From Paraburkholderia madseniana (GTDB lineage Bacteria; Pseudomonadota; Gammaproteobacteria; Burkholderiales; Burkholderiaceae), in contig NZ_VOSW01000024.1 of NCBI RefSeq assembly GCF_009690905.1, positions 38,080 to 102,079 on the forward strand: a stretch of DNA of 64,000 nt, read 5' to 3'. Made by a program: the position numbers and the translations under genes. The notes under the pieces were generated by a model. That model was not told the origin of the DNA, made no database searches, and saw nothing but the letters and a program-made list of their open reading frames with translations. Shown in pieces: positions 34,299-43,295 of the stretch. Every line of letters begins with the position of its first letter. Within the stretch, counting starts at the first letter, position 1.

Positions 34299-34761
34299 TC
34301 ACTGGAAACCGGGTAGACCGATTTGTCCGGCGTTTTGCGGAACCCGGCGTACCCTGTCGATGTGGAAGCCCATGCCGGCAAGCCGGGCGACCATGTCTTT
34401 GTACACGGCCTCATCCATCGCCGGTGTGCGCGAAAGCACCCACACCATGTTGCCGTCGGCCATGCAGCGAATCGTGTAACGATACTCGGGGTCCACATAC
34501 GCGGTGACGACCACCACTTCGAACGGCCAGATCAGTCCCACGCGCCATTTCGTGTTCCCCGTTCCGGACATCACCTTCGCCACGAATTGGCTTCCCGTGA
34601 CCGGCTGATCGAAACCATAACGCCGGCCGAGATACTGCGCCGCGCAACGTCCATTCATCGTAGCTGCCGACATAGTCGTGCTCGCTCAGAAACGGCATTT
34701 CCGAGATCACGTACCACCGTCCCATGTACCGTTCCAGATCGATAGGCGGGCCCGGCTCGGG
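34299..34761 (-). pseudogene. Lipocalin (Blc-like) with frameshift
   Basis: Two overlapping minus-strand frames together make a lipocalin. One carries PEPGPPIDLERYMGRWYVIS with the G-x-W motif and up to YDEWTLR; the other carries the rest from YLGRRYGFDQPV to the end. The frame changes near 34640 and the 5' end with the signal peptide is missing, with a stop just upstream. An intact Blc-type lipocalin is an outer-membrane lipid carrier. It lies after fabI at the end of the PHB operon. A single-base sequencing error could mimic the shift but not the missing 5' end. Confidence 0.8.
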
Positions 34762-34886
34762 ATCCTACCCCTCGCCATGATTCGAGAAGATTTGAATTCC
34801 GGCCGACTTGTGCAACTGCTCGCCTGAGGTGCCAGGTGATCTCCTCGATCCTGGGCGGGTGCAATGGCGAATTCGCCCATCCACGG

Positions 34887-35660
34887 TCACGCCATCACAT
34901 GAAAGCCCGCATCTGCATAGATCGTCGAGCCCGTCAGGGTCATACCGGCCTCGCTCGCGAGGACGGCAGCGATTCGGCCGATTTCCTCAATCGTGACGAG
35001 ATGCTGCGCGGGCGTGTGCGCACGAACGTCGTCAAGCAACGCATCGAAGTGGTCGATGCCCGTCGCGGCACGTGTCTTGACTGCACCGGCGGAGATGGCG
35101 TGAACATGGATACGGTGTGCCGCCAGATCGGCGGCGAGATAACGCACGCTCGACTCGAGCGCGGCCTTCACAGGACCCATGACGTTGTAGTGTTCGACCG
35201 CGCGCTCGGCGCCGTAAAAGCTTACCGTCATCAGGCTTCCGCCGTCGGTCATGAGTGGCAGAGCGAGTCTGGCCATGCGGATGAATGAGTGGCAAGAAAC
35301 GTCCATCGCGAGCGCGAAGCCTTCGGCCGAACAGTCAGCCAGACTGGCATGCAGATCGCCAGCCGGCGCGAAGGCGATCGAATGGAGCACGAAGTCGAGC
35401 CGTCCCCAGTCTTTCGCGATCCGCTCGAATACCGCTTCCAGCTGACCGGGAGTGCGGACGTCACAGGGCAAAACGATGCGCGACCCGAGCGTCTGTGCAA
35501 CCGGGCGGACAAACGGCTCGGCCTTGTCGTTCAGGTACGTGAGCGCCAGCTCTGCGCCGGCCGCGCGAAACACGGTGGCGCAGCCCGTGGCGATGCTGTG
35601 GTCGTTGGCAATGCCGACGACCAGTCCGCGTTTGCCGGCCAGATCGATGATCGGCTTCAT
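34887..35660 (-). CDS. fabI: Enoyl-ACP reductase, FabI type
   Basis: A 257-residue FabI-type SDR reducing enoyl-ACP in fatty-acid synthesis. The motifs GLVVGIANDHSIATGCA (cofactor loop), LHSIAFAP, SFYGAERAVEHYNVMGPVKA (catalytic Tyr and Lys) and AISAGAVKTRAATGI are those of FabI. It lies 11 bp after acetate kinase in the PHB/acetate operon, so it is not in the usual fab cluster and is probably an extra, low-oxygen copy. A decayed third of a second copy lies at 7450-7702. Confidence 0.9.
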   Translation of the reverse strand: MKPIIDLAGKRGLVVGIANDHSIATGCATVFRAAGAELALTYLNDKAEPFVRPVAQTLGSRIVLPCDVRTPGQLEAVFERIAKDWGRLDFVLHSIAFAPAGDLHASLADCSAEGFALAMDVSCHSFIRMARLALPLMTDGGSLMTVSFYGAERAVEHYNVMGPVKAALESSVRYLAADLAAHRIHVHAISAGAVKTRAATGIDHFDALLDDVRAHTPAQHLVTIEEIGRIAAVLASEAGMTLTGSTIYADAGFHVMA

Positions 35661-35671
35661 GTTTTCGCAGC

Positions 35672-36850
35672 CTACTGATGGAGTACCGAAACCGCCTCGT
35701 TGGCGATGATCTGCTCTTCGTCGGTTGGCAGCACGAGCACGGCCACCCGGCTGCGGGCGCTGCTGATGAGACGTGCGTTGCCGTTGTTCGCCTCGCGATC
35801 GAGTTCGACACCTAACCACGCGAGCCGCTCGCAGACGGCGCGGCGTGTCTCTGGCTGGTGTTCGCCGATTCCCGCCGTGAACACCAAGCTATCCATGCCG
35901 CCGAGGCTGGTCGCGAGCCGGGCAGTCTCGCCCGCAATACGAAACGCGAACAGTGCCATTGCTTCGCGTGCCTCGGGCCGCTCACTGGCCTGCAGTTCAC
36001 GGCTATCGGCGCTGATACCCGAGACGCCGAGCAAGCCGGACTTTTCGTACAGCATTTTTTCGACCTCCTTGATGTTGATACCCTGCTGTTCAACCAGGTG
36101 CAGCACGACACCGGCGTCGAGTGCGCCGCAGCGGGTGGCCATCGGAATGCCGTCGAGCGTCGAGAAGCCCATGCTCGTGTCGCAACTCTTGCCGGCTTCG
36201 AAGGCGCACAGGCTCGCACCGCTGCCCAGGTGCGCCGCAACGACCTTGCCGCGGGCGAGTTGCGGGAATTGATGAGCGAGCTGGCCGATCACGAACTGAT
36301 AGGACAGGCCATGAAAACCATAGCGCTTGACACCCTTGTCGAAGAGTTCGCGCGGAATTGCAAATCGGCGCACGAGATCTGTCTGCGTGTGGTGAAACGC
36401 GGTGTCGAAGGATGCCGACTGAACGAGATGGGGCCGCAGATGCCGGATTGCTCGAATGAGACGGACACTCTGCGGTTGATGCAACGGCGCGAGCGGCACG
36501 AGCTCGGCGATGGCGGCGAGCGTGTCGCCGTCGATTGCAACCGGCCCAGCGAAGCGATCGCCCCCGTGCACGACGCGATGGCCGACCGAAATGAGATCGT
36601 CGAGCGGGAAGTGGGTGGCGAACCATCCCAGCGTCTCGTCGAGCACGTGGTGCAGATCCTCGGTGACAGCCGCTTTCAGGGGAATCTCGCTGGTCTTGCT
36701 GCCATTGGTGAGATGGAGTCGCAGCGGCTGATGCCGGAAATCGATCATGCCCTGACCGATTCTCGTGGCTTTACCGGCGGTGACGCTGAACAGCCCGATC
36801 TTGATCGTCGACGAGCCTGGGTTGAACGTAAGCAGCAGCGGGGTGCTCAT
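35672..36850 (-). CDS. ackA: Acetate kinase
   Basis: A 392-residue acetate kinase of the ASKHA fold: NPGSSTIKIGLF at the start, GHRVVHGGD, RYGFHGLSY, HLGSGASLCA and TAGIGEH. It makes ATP from acetyl phosphate (or propionyl/butyryl phosphate). It overlaps the upstream MaoC-phosphotransacetylase gene by 4 bp, so the two enzymes of the pathway are coupled. A GAGGG lies 12 nt upstream, a long spacing. Together they give substrate-level ATP when respiration is limited. Confidence 0.96.
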   Translation of the reverse strand: MSTPLLLTFNPGSSTIKIGLFSVTAGKATRIGQGMIDFRHQPLRLHLTNGSKTSEIPLKAAVTEDLHHVLDETLGWFATHFPLDDLISVGHRVVHGGDRFAGPVAIDGDTLAAIAELVPLAPLHQPQSVRLIRAIRHLRPHLVQSASFDTAFHHTQTDLVRRFAIPRELFDKGVKRYGFHGLSYQFVIGQLAHQFPQLARGKVVAAHLGSGASLCAFEAGKSCDTSMGFSTLDGIPMATRCGALDAGVVLHLVEQQGINIKEVEKMLYEKSGLLGVSGISADSRELQASERPEAREAMALFAFRIAGETARLATSLGGMDSLVFTAGIGEHQPETRRAVCERLAWLGVELDREANNGNARLISSARSRVAVLVLPTDEEQIIANEAVSVLHQ

Positions 36851-38250
36851 GATCGGACAAGCCCTCGTGGGTGATGTGCCGCCACCAACTTGGCGAGGGC
36901 GGCAGAGGCCAGGCGCCCTCGCAGGGTGTCGGCACGGCTGGTCAGGATGATCGGAATACGCGCTCCAAGCACAATGCCAGCGCCGTCGGCGCCGGCGAAG
37001 TACATCAATTGCTTGGCCAGCATGTTGCCGGCTTCCAGATCGGGGACGAGCAGGATGTCAGCCTGACCGGCCACGGGCGAATTGATGCCCTTGACTTGTG
37101 CTGCGGCCAGACTGATCGCATTGTCGAAGGCGAGCGGCCCGTCGACCAGAGCGCCGGTGATTTGTCCGCGCCCGGCCATCACGGTGAGCGCGGCGGCGTC
37201 GAGCGTGGTCTGCATTCTGGGGTTGACTGTTTCCTCGGCGGCCAGCACGGCGACGCGCGGCACTTCAACGCCCAGCACATGCAAAAGATCGATCGCGTTC
37301 TGGCAGATATCGCGTTTCTGTTCCAGCGACGGTGCAATGTTGATAGCCGCATCGGTAACGATCAGTGGCTTCGAATACGCCGGCACGTCCATCGCATACG
37401 CATGGCTGATCCTTCGGCCGGTTCGCAGGTTCGACGATGATGCAACCACGGCGGAAAGCAGTTCGTCAGTGTGCAGGCTGCCTTTCATCAACGCGTTGAC
37501 CTTGCCGGCGGCGCCCAGTTCGACCGCGCGAGCGGCAGCTGCATGGCTGTGCTCGACGGCTTCGATCGTTACACCTTCGAGGCTGACGTGTGCGGCTTCA
37601 GCGGCGGCGCGGATTCTGGCTTCCGGGCCGATCAGCAGCGGATCGAGCAAGCCTTCGTCACGTGCCTCGATGGCGGCCCTGATCGCATCCACCGAACACG
37701 GATGCACGATCGCCGTGCGTAGCGCGGGACTGGACCGGGCGTTGCGGAGGAATGCTTCGTACCGGTCGTGACGGCGCACCGAAATATCCGGACGGACCGT
37801 CCGCGGCCAGATGATCGGCGTATCGGGTGCGATCACGGTGGCGGTGCCGAGCAGCACCACCTGGCCCTTCTGGTTGGTGCAACGTGTATCGAGCAGGACG
37901 ATGTGCTTCTCGACGCGTTTCTCCTTCACGGTAACCGTGATGGTGATGACATCGCCTGGCACGACCGGACGCTGGAACTGCAGATTCTGATCGAGGTAGA
38001 TGGTGCCGGGACCTGGCAGTTTCGTCCCGAGCACGGCCGAAATGAGGCTGGCTGTCCACATTCCCTGCACGACCACGTGCCCGAACAGATCACCCGATGC
38101 GAAGACGGCGTCGGTGTGGGCCGGATTGACATCGCCGGACATGGCGGCAAACAGGTCGATGTCGTTCTGTTCGGCGAGCCTGACGAGCGAAGCGGCTTCG
38201 CCGATCTCAAGCTGATCGAAGGTTCGATTGCGCAACAGGATGTCGTCCAT
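36847..38250 (-). CDS. MaoC-like hydratase fused to phosphate acetyl/butyryltransferase
   Basis: A 467-residue fusion. The N-terminal part (about 1-150) is a MaoC hot-dog hydratase, with GDVNPAHTDAVFAS and LFGHVVVQGMW holding the catalytic Asp and His. The C-terminal part (about 170-467) is the PTA_PTB transferase domain (MKGSLHTDELLSAVV, GPLAFDNAISLAAA). The pair could hydrate crotonyl-CoA to 3-hydroxybutyryl-CoA and turn acyl-CoA into acyl phosphate for AckA. ATG at 38250 is chosen with GAGAG upstream. It sits between phaC and ackA, with 10 bp and a 4-bp overlap. Such fusions are known in proteobacteria. Confidence 0.92.
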   Translation of the reverse strand: MDDILLRNRTFDQLEIGEAASLVRLAEQNDIDLFAAMSGDVNPAHTDAVFASGDLFGHVVVQGMWTASLISAVLGTKLPGPGTIYLDQNLQFQRPVVPGDVITITVTVKEKRVEKHIVLLDTRCTNQKGQVVLLGTATVIAPDTPIIWPRTVRPDISVRRHDRYEAFLRNARSSPALRTAIVHPCSVDAIRAAIEARDEGLLDPLLIGPEARIRAAAEAAHVSLEGVTIEAVEHSHAAAARAVELGAAGKVNALMKGSLHTDELLSAVVASSSNLRTGRRISHAYAMDVPAYSKPLIVTDAAINIAPSLEQKRDICQNAIDLLHVLGVEVPRVAVLAAEETVNPRMQTTLDAAALTVMAGRGQITGALVDGPLAFDNAISLAAAQVKGINSPVAGQADILLVPDLEAGNMLAKQLMYFAGADGAGIVLGARIPIILTSRADTLRGRLASAALAKLVAAHHPRGLVRS

Positions 38251-38260
38251 GTGAGTACTC

Positions 38261-40051
38261 TCAGTGCTGGAAGACGAAGGTGCCGGGCGCGTCGCCGAGT
38301 GTCTCCCCGTGTGCATCGGACGCAGCAACGGGTGGCGCGACGCGCTGCGGGCTTGAATGCGCCTTGAGCCAGTCGGTCCACGCGGGCCACCAGGAGCCTT
38401 GCTGCGATGCACTCGCAGCGAGCCATTCGTCGGGACTCACGCGCAGATCGTCCGCCGCGGTCCGATAGATCCGGAAATAGCGATGCGCGTGCCCAGGCTC
38501 GCTGACGATCCCGGCATTGTGGCCACCACTGGTGAGAACGAACGTGATCTCGGTATCCGACAGGTTGTGAATCTTGTAGACCGAATGCCACGGCGCAATA
38601 TGGTCGCGCTCCGTCGATACTACGAACAGCGGCGCGCGAATGTTGCGGATCGAGACAGGACGGTTGTCGACCTGATACCGGCCGCACGCCAGATCGTTGT
38701 TCAGGAAGAGGCGGCGCAGGTACTCGGAATGCATCCGGTACGGCATGCGCGTGGTATCGGCGTTCCACGCCATCAGGTCGATCATCGGTGCGCGCTCGCC
38801 CAGCAAATAGTCATGGACGATACGCGACCAGATGAGGTCGTTCGACTGTAGTAGCTGGAATGCCCCCGACATCTGACCGGCGGCAAGATAGCCCTGTGAC
38901 CACATCATGCTTTCGAGAAAATAAACCTCGCTGTCGTCGATGAAAAGCTGCAGCTCGCCTGGCTCGGTGAAGTCTGTTTGTGCGGCAAATAGCGTGACTG
39001 ATGCCAGCCGGTCGTCGCCCGAACCTGCCATGGCTGCCGCAGCAATCGACAGCAAGGTGCCGCCGAGGCAATAGCCGGTCGCATGAATCTTGCTGTCCGG
39101 GACGATGCTCGAGACGGCGTCGAGCGCCTCAATCACGCCGAATTGCCGGTAATCCTCGAGGCTGAGTTCGCGGTCTTCGGCATCCACGTTGCGCCACGAG
39201 ATGCAGAACACTGTGTGTCCCTGTTCGACCAGATAGCGAATCAGCGAATTGTGCGGCGAGAGATCCAGGATGTAGTACTTCATGATCCACGCCGGCACGA
39301 TCAGGACCGGCTCGGCCAGCACCGTGCTGGTGGCTGGGCTGTATTGAATGAGTTCGATCAGGTGATTGCGAAACACGACCTTGCCTGGCGTGGCGGCGAG
39401 ATTGACCCCGACCTTGAACTGATCAAGTCCTGCCGGCGGCTGGCCGCCGGCCTGCCGTGCCGCGTCTTCGAGCGCGTTGCGCACGCCGTCGATGAGGCTT
39501 ACGCCGAGCGTCGAAGCGGCGTGCTGCGAGACCTCGGGATTGGTGAGCGGGAAATTCGTCGGCGCCATCATATCGAGCAACTGGCGGGCGCTGAACGACA
39601 CCACGTCCTCATGATGGCGAGTTGTGCCCGGCACATCGCGAGTTGCGACATTCCACCATTGTTCGGTCAACAGAAAGGCCTGTTGCCAGAACCGGTAAGG
39701 TTCGGTTTGCCACGGTTCGGCGAGAAACCGGCTATCGCCTGCAGACGGTTCCGCCAATGGCTGGGCGTAGCAACCGAGCGCAGTCCGAATCATGTATTCA
39801 GTGATGCGCTGTGCGTTCTGGGCGCAGAGTGAGGTAAGTTCCAGTTGCTTGCCCGGCGCCGCCGCGAGATGAATGAGCCAGTCGGCAAGCGCTGCGCGTA
39901 GCGACGCGGGCGACAGGCCCCCGGTCATGCGCGCGATCATGGCTTCTTTCGCATGATCGAGCGCACGAAAGGATTCGGTGGCGGTGGATACCGCGGGTCT
40001 GTCCAGAAACGTGGGATTCTCAGCGGTGGCCGGCTTGGTGCGGGTGTCCAT
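38261..40051 (-). CDS. phaC: Class I PHA (PHB) synthase
   Basis: A 596-residue polyhydroxyalkanoate synthase. The lipase-like box GYCLGG places the nucleophile at Cys328, and the catalytic His is in SGGHNAG. VPAWIMKYYILDLSPHNS and WRNVDAED are typical class I stretches. The start at 40051 has GAGGAA upstream; the open frame to 40153 contains no ribosome site and is probably leader. It polymerises (R)-3-hydroxybutyryl-CoA. First gene of phaC-maoC/pta-ackA-fabI, under an FNR box at 40282. Confidence 0.95.
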   Translation of the reverse strand: MDTRTKPATAENPTFLDRPAVSTATESFRALDHAKEAMIARMTGGLSPASLRAALADWLIHLAAAPGKQLELTSLCAQNAQRITEYMIRTALGCYAQPLAEPSAGDSRFLAEPWQTEPYRFWQQAFLLTEQWWNVATRDVPGTTRHHEDVVSFSARQLLDMMAPTNFPLTNPEVSQHAASTLGVSLIDGVRNALEDAARQAGGQPPAGLDQFKVGVNLAATPGKVVFRNHLIELIQYSPATSTVLAEPVLIVPAWIMKYYILDLSPHNSLIRYLVEQGHTVFCISWRNVDAEDRELSLEDYRQFGVIEALDAVSSIVPDSKIHATGYCLGGTLLSIAAAAMAGSGDDRLASVTLFAAQTDFTEPGELQLFIDDSEVYFLESMMWSQGYLAAGQMSGAFQLLQSNDLIWSRIVHDYLLGERAPMIDLMAWNADTTRMPYRMHSEYLRRLFLNNDLACGRYQVDNRPVSIRNIRAPLFVVSTERDHIAPWHSVYKIHNLSDTEITFVLTSGGHNAGIVSEPGHAHRYFRIYRTAADDLRVSPDEWLAASASQQGSWWPAWTDWLKAHSSPQRVAPPVAASDAHGETLGDAPGTFVFQH

Positions 40052-40281
40052 TTCAGGTTCCTCAGGGTCTACGGCGCTTGGCTTACGATGAAACGCCTGT
40101 GTCGACGCGGCCGCCTCGGGCGTAGAACGCACGTCCGGTGCGATAACTTCCACAGAGCGCTGACGGCGAAGTGTTTTTCAGTGCACGGATTCGCCCCACT
40201 TTGTTGCGGCGCCTCCGTCTGGATTGTGCGCAGCAGCAAGAGCTTCCGTAGAGGACTGTAGCTTTCCGATGGCCGTCGTGA

Positions 40282-40295
40282 TTGATCTGAGTCAA
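40282..40295 (-). promoter_or_regulatory. FNR box for the phaC operon
   Basis: TTGATCTGAGTCAA, one mismatch. On the minus strand TACAGT (40255-40260) is centred exactly 31 bp away. It lies 231 bp upstream of the chosen phaC start, giving a leader of about 195 nt. The rest of the 324-bp gap shows nothing recognisable. Confidence 0.78.
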
Positions 40296-40376
40296 GCGAG
40301 TCACGGGCACCCGTTCGCGCGCGGCAGCTTCTCTGCACAAGTTGATGCGCCGATGGCGCGTACAGAGCGGGCGTGT

Positions 40377-41708
40377 CTAACCTGGAATGAACATCCCGAT
40401 GGCCGCCGCCCCCATGAGGGCTGTTGCGACCCATCCGAGGATGATCAAGGGCCTGCTTGCGGTGAAATCGCCCATCACCGACTTCTTCGACACCAGGATG
40501 ATGATGACCGCCATCAGGGGGACGGCCACCACGCCGTTGATGACGGCACTCCAGAACAGCGCCTTCATCGGGCTGATCGGCGAGTACTGGATGCCGAGCG
40601 CGGCGAGCACGCTGACGGCGATGATGCCGTAGAAGCCACGCGCCGCGCCAACGCTGCGCTCGAGTCCCTCCTTCCAGCCCATTGCCTCGGACAGCGCGTA
40701 AGCGCCGGACCCGGCCAGCACGGGCACGCCGATCAGGCCGACGCCTAGAATGCCCAACGCAAAGAGTATGTAAGCAAAATTGCCGGCGAGTGGCCGCAGT
40801 GCACTGGCGGCTTGAGCCGCGGTATTGATGTCGGTAATCCCCGCAACGTGTAGCGTGACAGCTGTTGCCAGAATGATGAAGTAGGCAGTGATGTCGGAGT
40901 AGAGCATGCCGCTCCATGTGTCCCAGCGGATGCGACGGAGTTCCGCCGGCGCGGCGCTCGCATCGCAAATGAGCGGGGCCGAGTCACGCTTCGCATGCAT
41001 GTCTTCCACCTCTTCGGACGCTTGCCAGAAGAACAGGTAAGGGCTGATGGTGGTGCCTAGCACGCCGACCACCACGGCAGCGGCGTTGGCGTTCGGTGTG
41101 AACTTCGGCCACAGCGTGCGCGACATGACCTCCCCCCACGGAACATGCACGGTAAACAATACCGCCGCGTACGCAAGCAGGGAAACCGTCAACCACTTCA
41201 GGAAGAAGACGTAACGATGATAGGGGACAAACAACTGCAGCAGCAGCGTGCCGAACACAAACAACGCTGTCATCAGATGGCGGTTGATCCCGCTGACCAG
41301 TTCGGCGACTTCGCCCATGGCGGCAACGTCCGCGGCAATATTGAGGGTGTTCGCCACGAGCAATAGCAGCACGACGGCCTGCAACACAAGCGGCGGAAAA
41401 GAAGTCTTGATGTTGGCCGCCAGTCCTTTCCCGGTCACCCGGCCAAGATTAGCGCACATCGATTGAACGGCGGCCATGAGCGGAAATGCCAGCGGCATCG
41501 TCCAGAGCATGTTGAGGCCAAACTGGGCGCCGGCCTGGGAATAGGTGGCGATGCCGCTGGGATCATCGTCGGCCACCCCTGTGATCAACCCGGGGCCAAC
41601 GCGCGATAGCGGGTGCTCCTTCAGGCGCTCCCAGGCGGTTCGGAGGGTGCTGACGCGGGGCACTTCATTGACGTCCACTCGTTCACCTGGCTTATGGGAA
41701 ACGGGCAC
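40377..41708 (-). CDS. Nramp-family divalent metal transporter
   Basis: A 443-residue membrane protein with about eleven segments. The metal-binding DPSG motif is present in DDDPSGIATYSQ near residue 47, and the second motif region MPLAFPLMAAVQSMC follows. It would import Mn2+ or Fe2+ with protons. The start is uncertain: GTG at 41708 is the longest; a GTG at 41678 has AGGTG upstream and is plausible. It is a single gene with its own FNR box, so metal uptake is linked to low oxygen. Confidence 0.88.
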   Translation of the reverse strand: MPVSHKPGERVDVNEVPRVSTLRTAWERLKEHPLSRVGPGLITGVADDDPSGIATYSQAGAQFGLNMLWTMPLAFPLMAAVQSMCANLGRVTGKGLAANIKTSFPPLVLQAVVLLLLVANTLNIAADVAAMGEVAELVSGINRHLMTALFVFGTLLLQLFVPYHRYVFFLKWLTVSLLAYAAVLFTVHVPWGEVMSRTLWPKFTPNANAAAVVVGVLGTTISPYLFFWQASEEVEDMHAKRDSAPLICDASAAPAELRRIRWDTWSGMLYSDITAYFIILATAVTLHVAGITDINTAAQAASALRPLAGNFAYILFALGILGVGLIGVPVLAGSGAYALSEAMGWKEGLERSVGAARGFYGIIAVSVLAALGIQYSPISPMKALFWSAVINGVVAVPLMAVIIILVSKKSVMGDFTASRPLIILGWVATALMGAAAIGMFIPG

Positions 41709-41773
41709 AGGTGAACCGTGCCCATGGATCGGACTACCTCGCCATATTGGACTCGTCAGGACACCTGGTCAGA

Positions 41774-41787
41774 TTGATCTCGATCAA
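41774..41787 (-). promoter_or_regulatory. Perfect FNR box for the Nramp gene
   Basis: TTGATCTCGATCAA matches the consensus exactly, 66 bp upstream of the first possible start. The -10 is less clear: AATATG or TCCAAT lie 32-35 bp away. Confidence 0.78.
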
Positions 41788-41926
41788 GTGCTCGCGCGAG
41801 ACGTCATTTCGGCAAGTGTGCGCCATGCGTGTTCAAGCGAGGAGATGAAAGGCGGATCGACGCGCTGCATCAGGCGCTTCAGGGCCTGCGCGAGTCGATT
41901 GAGCGGGCTTCTGGCGCGGCTTCAGA

Positions 41927-42061
41927 TCATCGCCGCGGCGCAGGCGATGGATGCGGCGCGCCCGTTTCATCGAAACGACGCGATTCCAGCCACATCACGT
42001 TGATAATGCCGAACGAAAGTGCCACACCAATGCCAAGAATCCAGCTGAAATACCACATCAT
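41927..42061 (-). CDS. cydX: Cytochrome bd small subunit CydX
   Basis: A 44-residue single-span protein starting MMWYFSWILGIGVAL, the typical CydX pattern (MWYFSWILG), and ending in an Ala/Pro-rich tail. CydX is needed for stable haem binding in bd-I oxidase. CAGGAG lies 5 nt upstream of the ATG at 42061. It follows cydB by 52 bp in the same operon. It is too short for many gene finders. Confidence 0.88.
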   Translation of the reverse strand: MMWYFSWILGIGVALSFGIINVMWLESRRFDETGAPHPSPAPRR

Positions 42062-42113
42062 GTGCTCCTGTGAGTCTGGTTAGTAACGCGCGCGACGCGA
42101 TGTCCGGAACGCC

Positions 42114-43250
42114 TCAATACATCGAGTGGCTGTTCTCTTCGAGGGCGGCCGCCGTGACCTTGCCGCGCATCACACGGTACACCCAGCTCGTGTAGATCAG
42201 CACGATCGGCAGAAAGATGATGACGGCGATCAGCATGATCTGCAGCGTCATCTGGCTCGAGGTCGAATCCCACACTGTGAGGCTGCTGCGTTCGTCGAGC
42301 GACGACGGCATGATGAACGGAAACATCGAGAAGCCCGCCGTCAGGATCACGCCGACGATCATCAACCCGGTCGACATAAACACGCTCTTTTCAAAGCGCG
42401 AACTGGCGAGCACCAGCGCCAGCACGCCGCCCAGCACGCCGATCACCGGCGCCACGATCATCCACGGATAGGTTGAGTAGTTGGTGAGCCACAGGCCGGG
42501 CGCTCCGATCACGCTCTTCAGCAGCGGGTTGGCAACCGTGTCGAACGGCGCGGCGTCGACGATCCGGTAGCCGCCGATCATGGTTGCGATCAGCACGCCG
42601 GCAATCAGAAACAACACCACCCCGGCAAGCGACGCAATGCGCAACGCTATCGAGGCGCGGCGGGCAATCACCCCGTCGGTTTTCATCTTCACGAAAGCGG
42701 CGCCGTGCGCGGCCAGCATCGACACGCTGACGAGCCCGCACAACACGGCGAAGGGGTTGAGCAGCGCAAAGAAACCGCCGTGGTAGGAGACGCGCAGGTC
42801 GGTATCGAACGAGAATGGCACGCCTTGCAGCAGATTGCCGAACGCGACACCGATCACCAGCGCCGGCACAAATCCGCCGATGAACAGCGCCCAGTCCCAC
42901 GCATTACGCCAGCGCGGATCCTCGCGCTTGCTGCGGTAGTCGAAGCCCACCGGGCGGAAGAACAGTGAGAACAGCACCAGCAGCATCGCGAAATAGAAAC
43001 CCGAGAAGGACGCCGCGTAGACGAGCGGCCATGCCGCGAACATCGCGCCGCCCGCGGTGATGAACCAGACCTGGTTGCCTTCCCAGGTCGCGCCGACCGT
43101 ATTTACCACGATGCGCCGCTCCTTGTCCGTCTTCGCGATGAACGGCAGCAGGATGGCGGCGCCCATATCGAAGCCGTCGGTGAGTGCGAAGCCGATTAGC
43201 AGCACGCCGATCAATACCCACCAGATCACTTTGAGGGTTGCATAATCCAT
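42114..43250 (-). CDS. cydB: Cytochrome bd ubiquinol oxidase subunit II
   Basis: A 378-residue subunit II with about eight to nine membrane segments. The start MDYATLKVIWWVLIG and the stretch GFALTDGFDMGAA are characteristic; VGATWEGNQVW and PYVLPSS-type FPFIMPSS further down fit. AAGGGA precedes the ATG. It lies 45 bp after cydA and before cydX. The enzyme reduces oxygen at very low concentrations without pumping protons. Confidence 0.96.
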   Translation of the reverse strand: MDYATLKVIWWVLIGVLLIGFALTDGFDMGAAILLPFIAKTDKERRIVVNTVGATWEGNQVWFITAGGAMFAAWPLVYAASFSGFYFAMLLVLFSLFFRPVGFDYRSKREDPRWRNAWDWALFIGGFVPALVIGVAFGNLLQGVPFSFDTDLRVSYHGGFFALLNPFAVLCGLVSVSMLAAHGAAFVKMKTDGVIARRASIALRIASLAGVVLFLIAGVLIATMIGGYRIVDAAPFDTVANPLLKSVIGAPGLWLTNYSTYPWMIVAPVIGVLGGVLALVLASSRFEKSVFMSTGLMIVGVILTAGFSMFPFIMPSSLDERSSLTVWDSTSSQMTLQIMLIAVIIFLPIVLIYTSWVYRVMRGKVTAAALEENSHSMY

Positions 43251-43295
43251 GATGATTTTTCCCTTATTACACAGCGTGCGCAGCGCGGTGGCGAG

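Noticed and set aside
37082..37771. A 229-codon plus-strand frame opposite the MaoC-phosphotransacetylase fusion
   Set aside because: Ser/Arg-rich antisense shadow without ribosome site; the minus-strand fusion has clear catalytic motifs.
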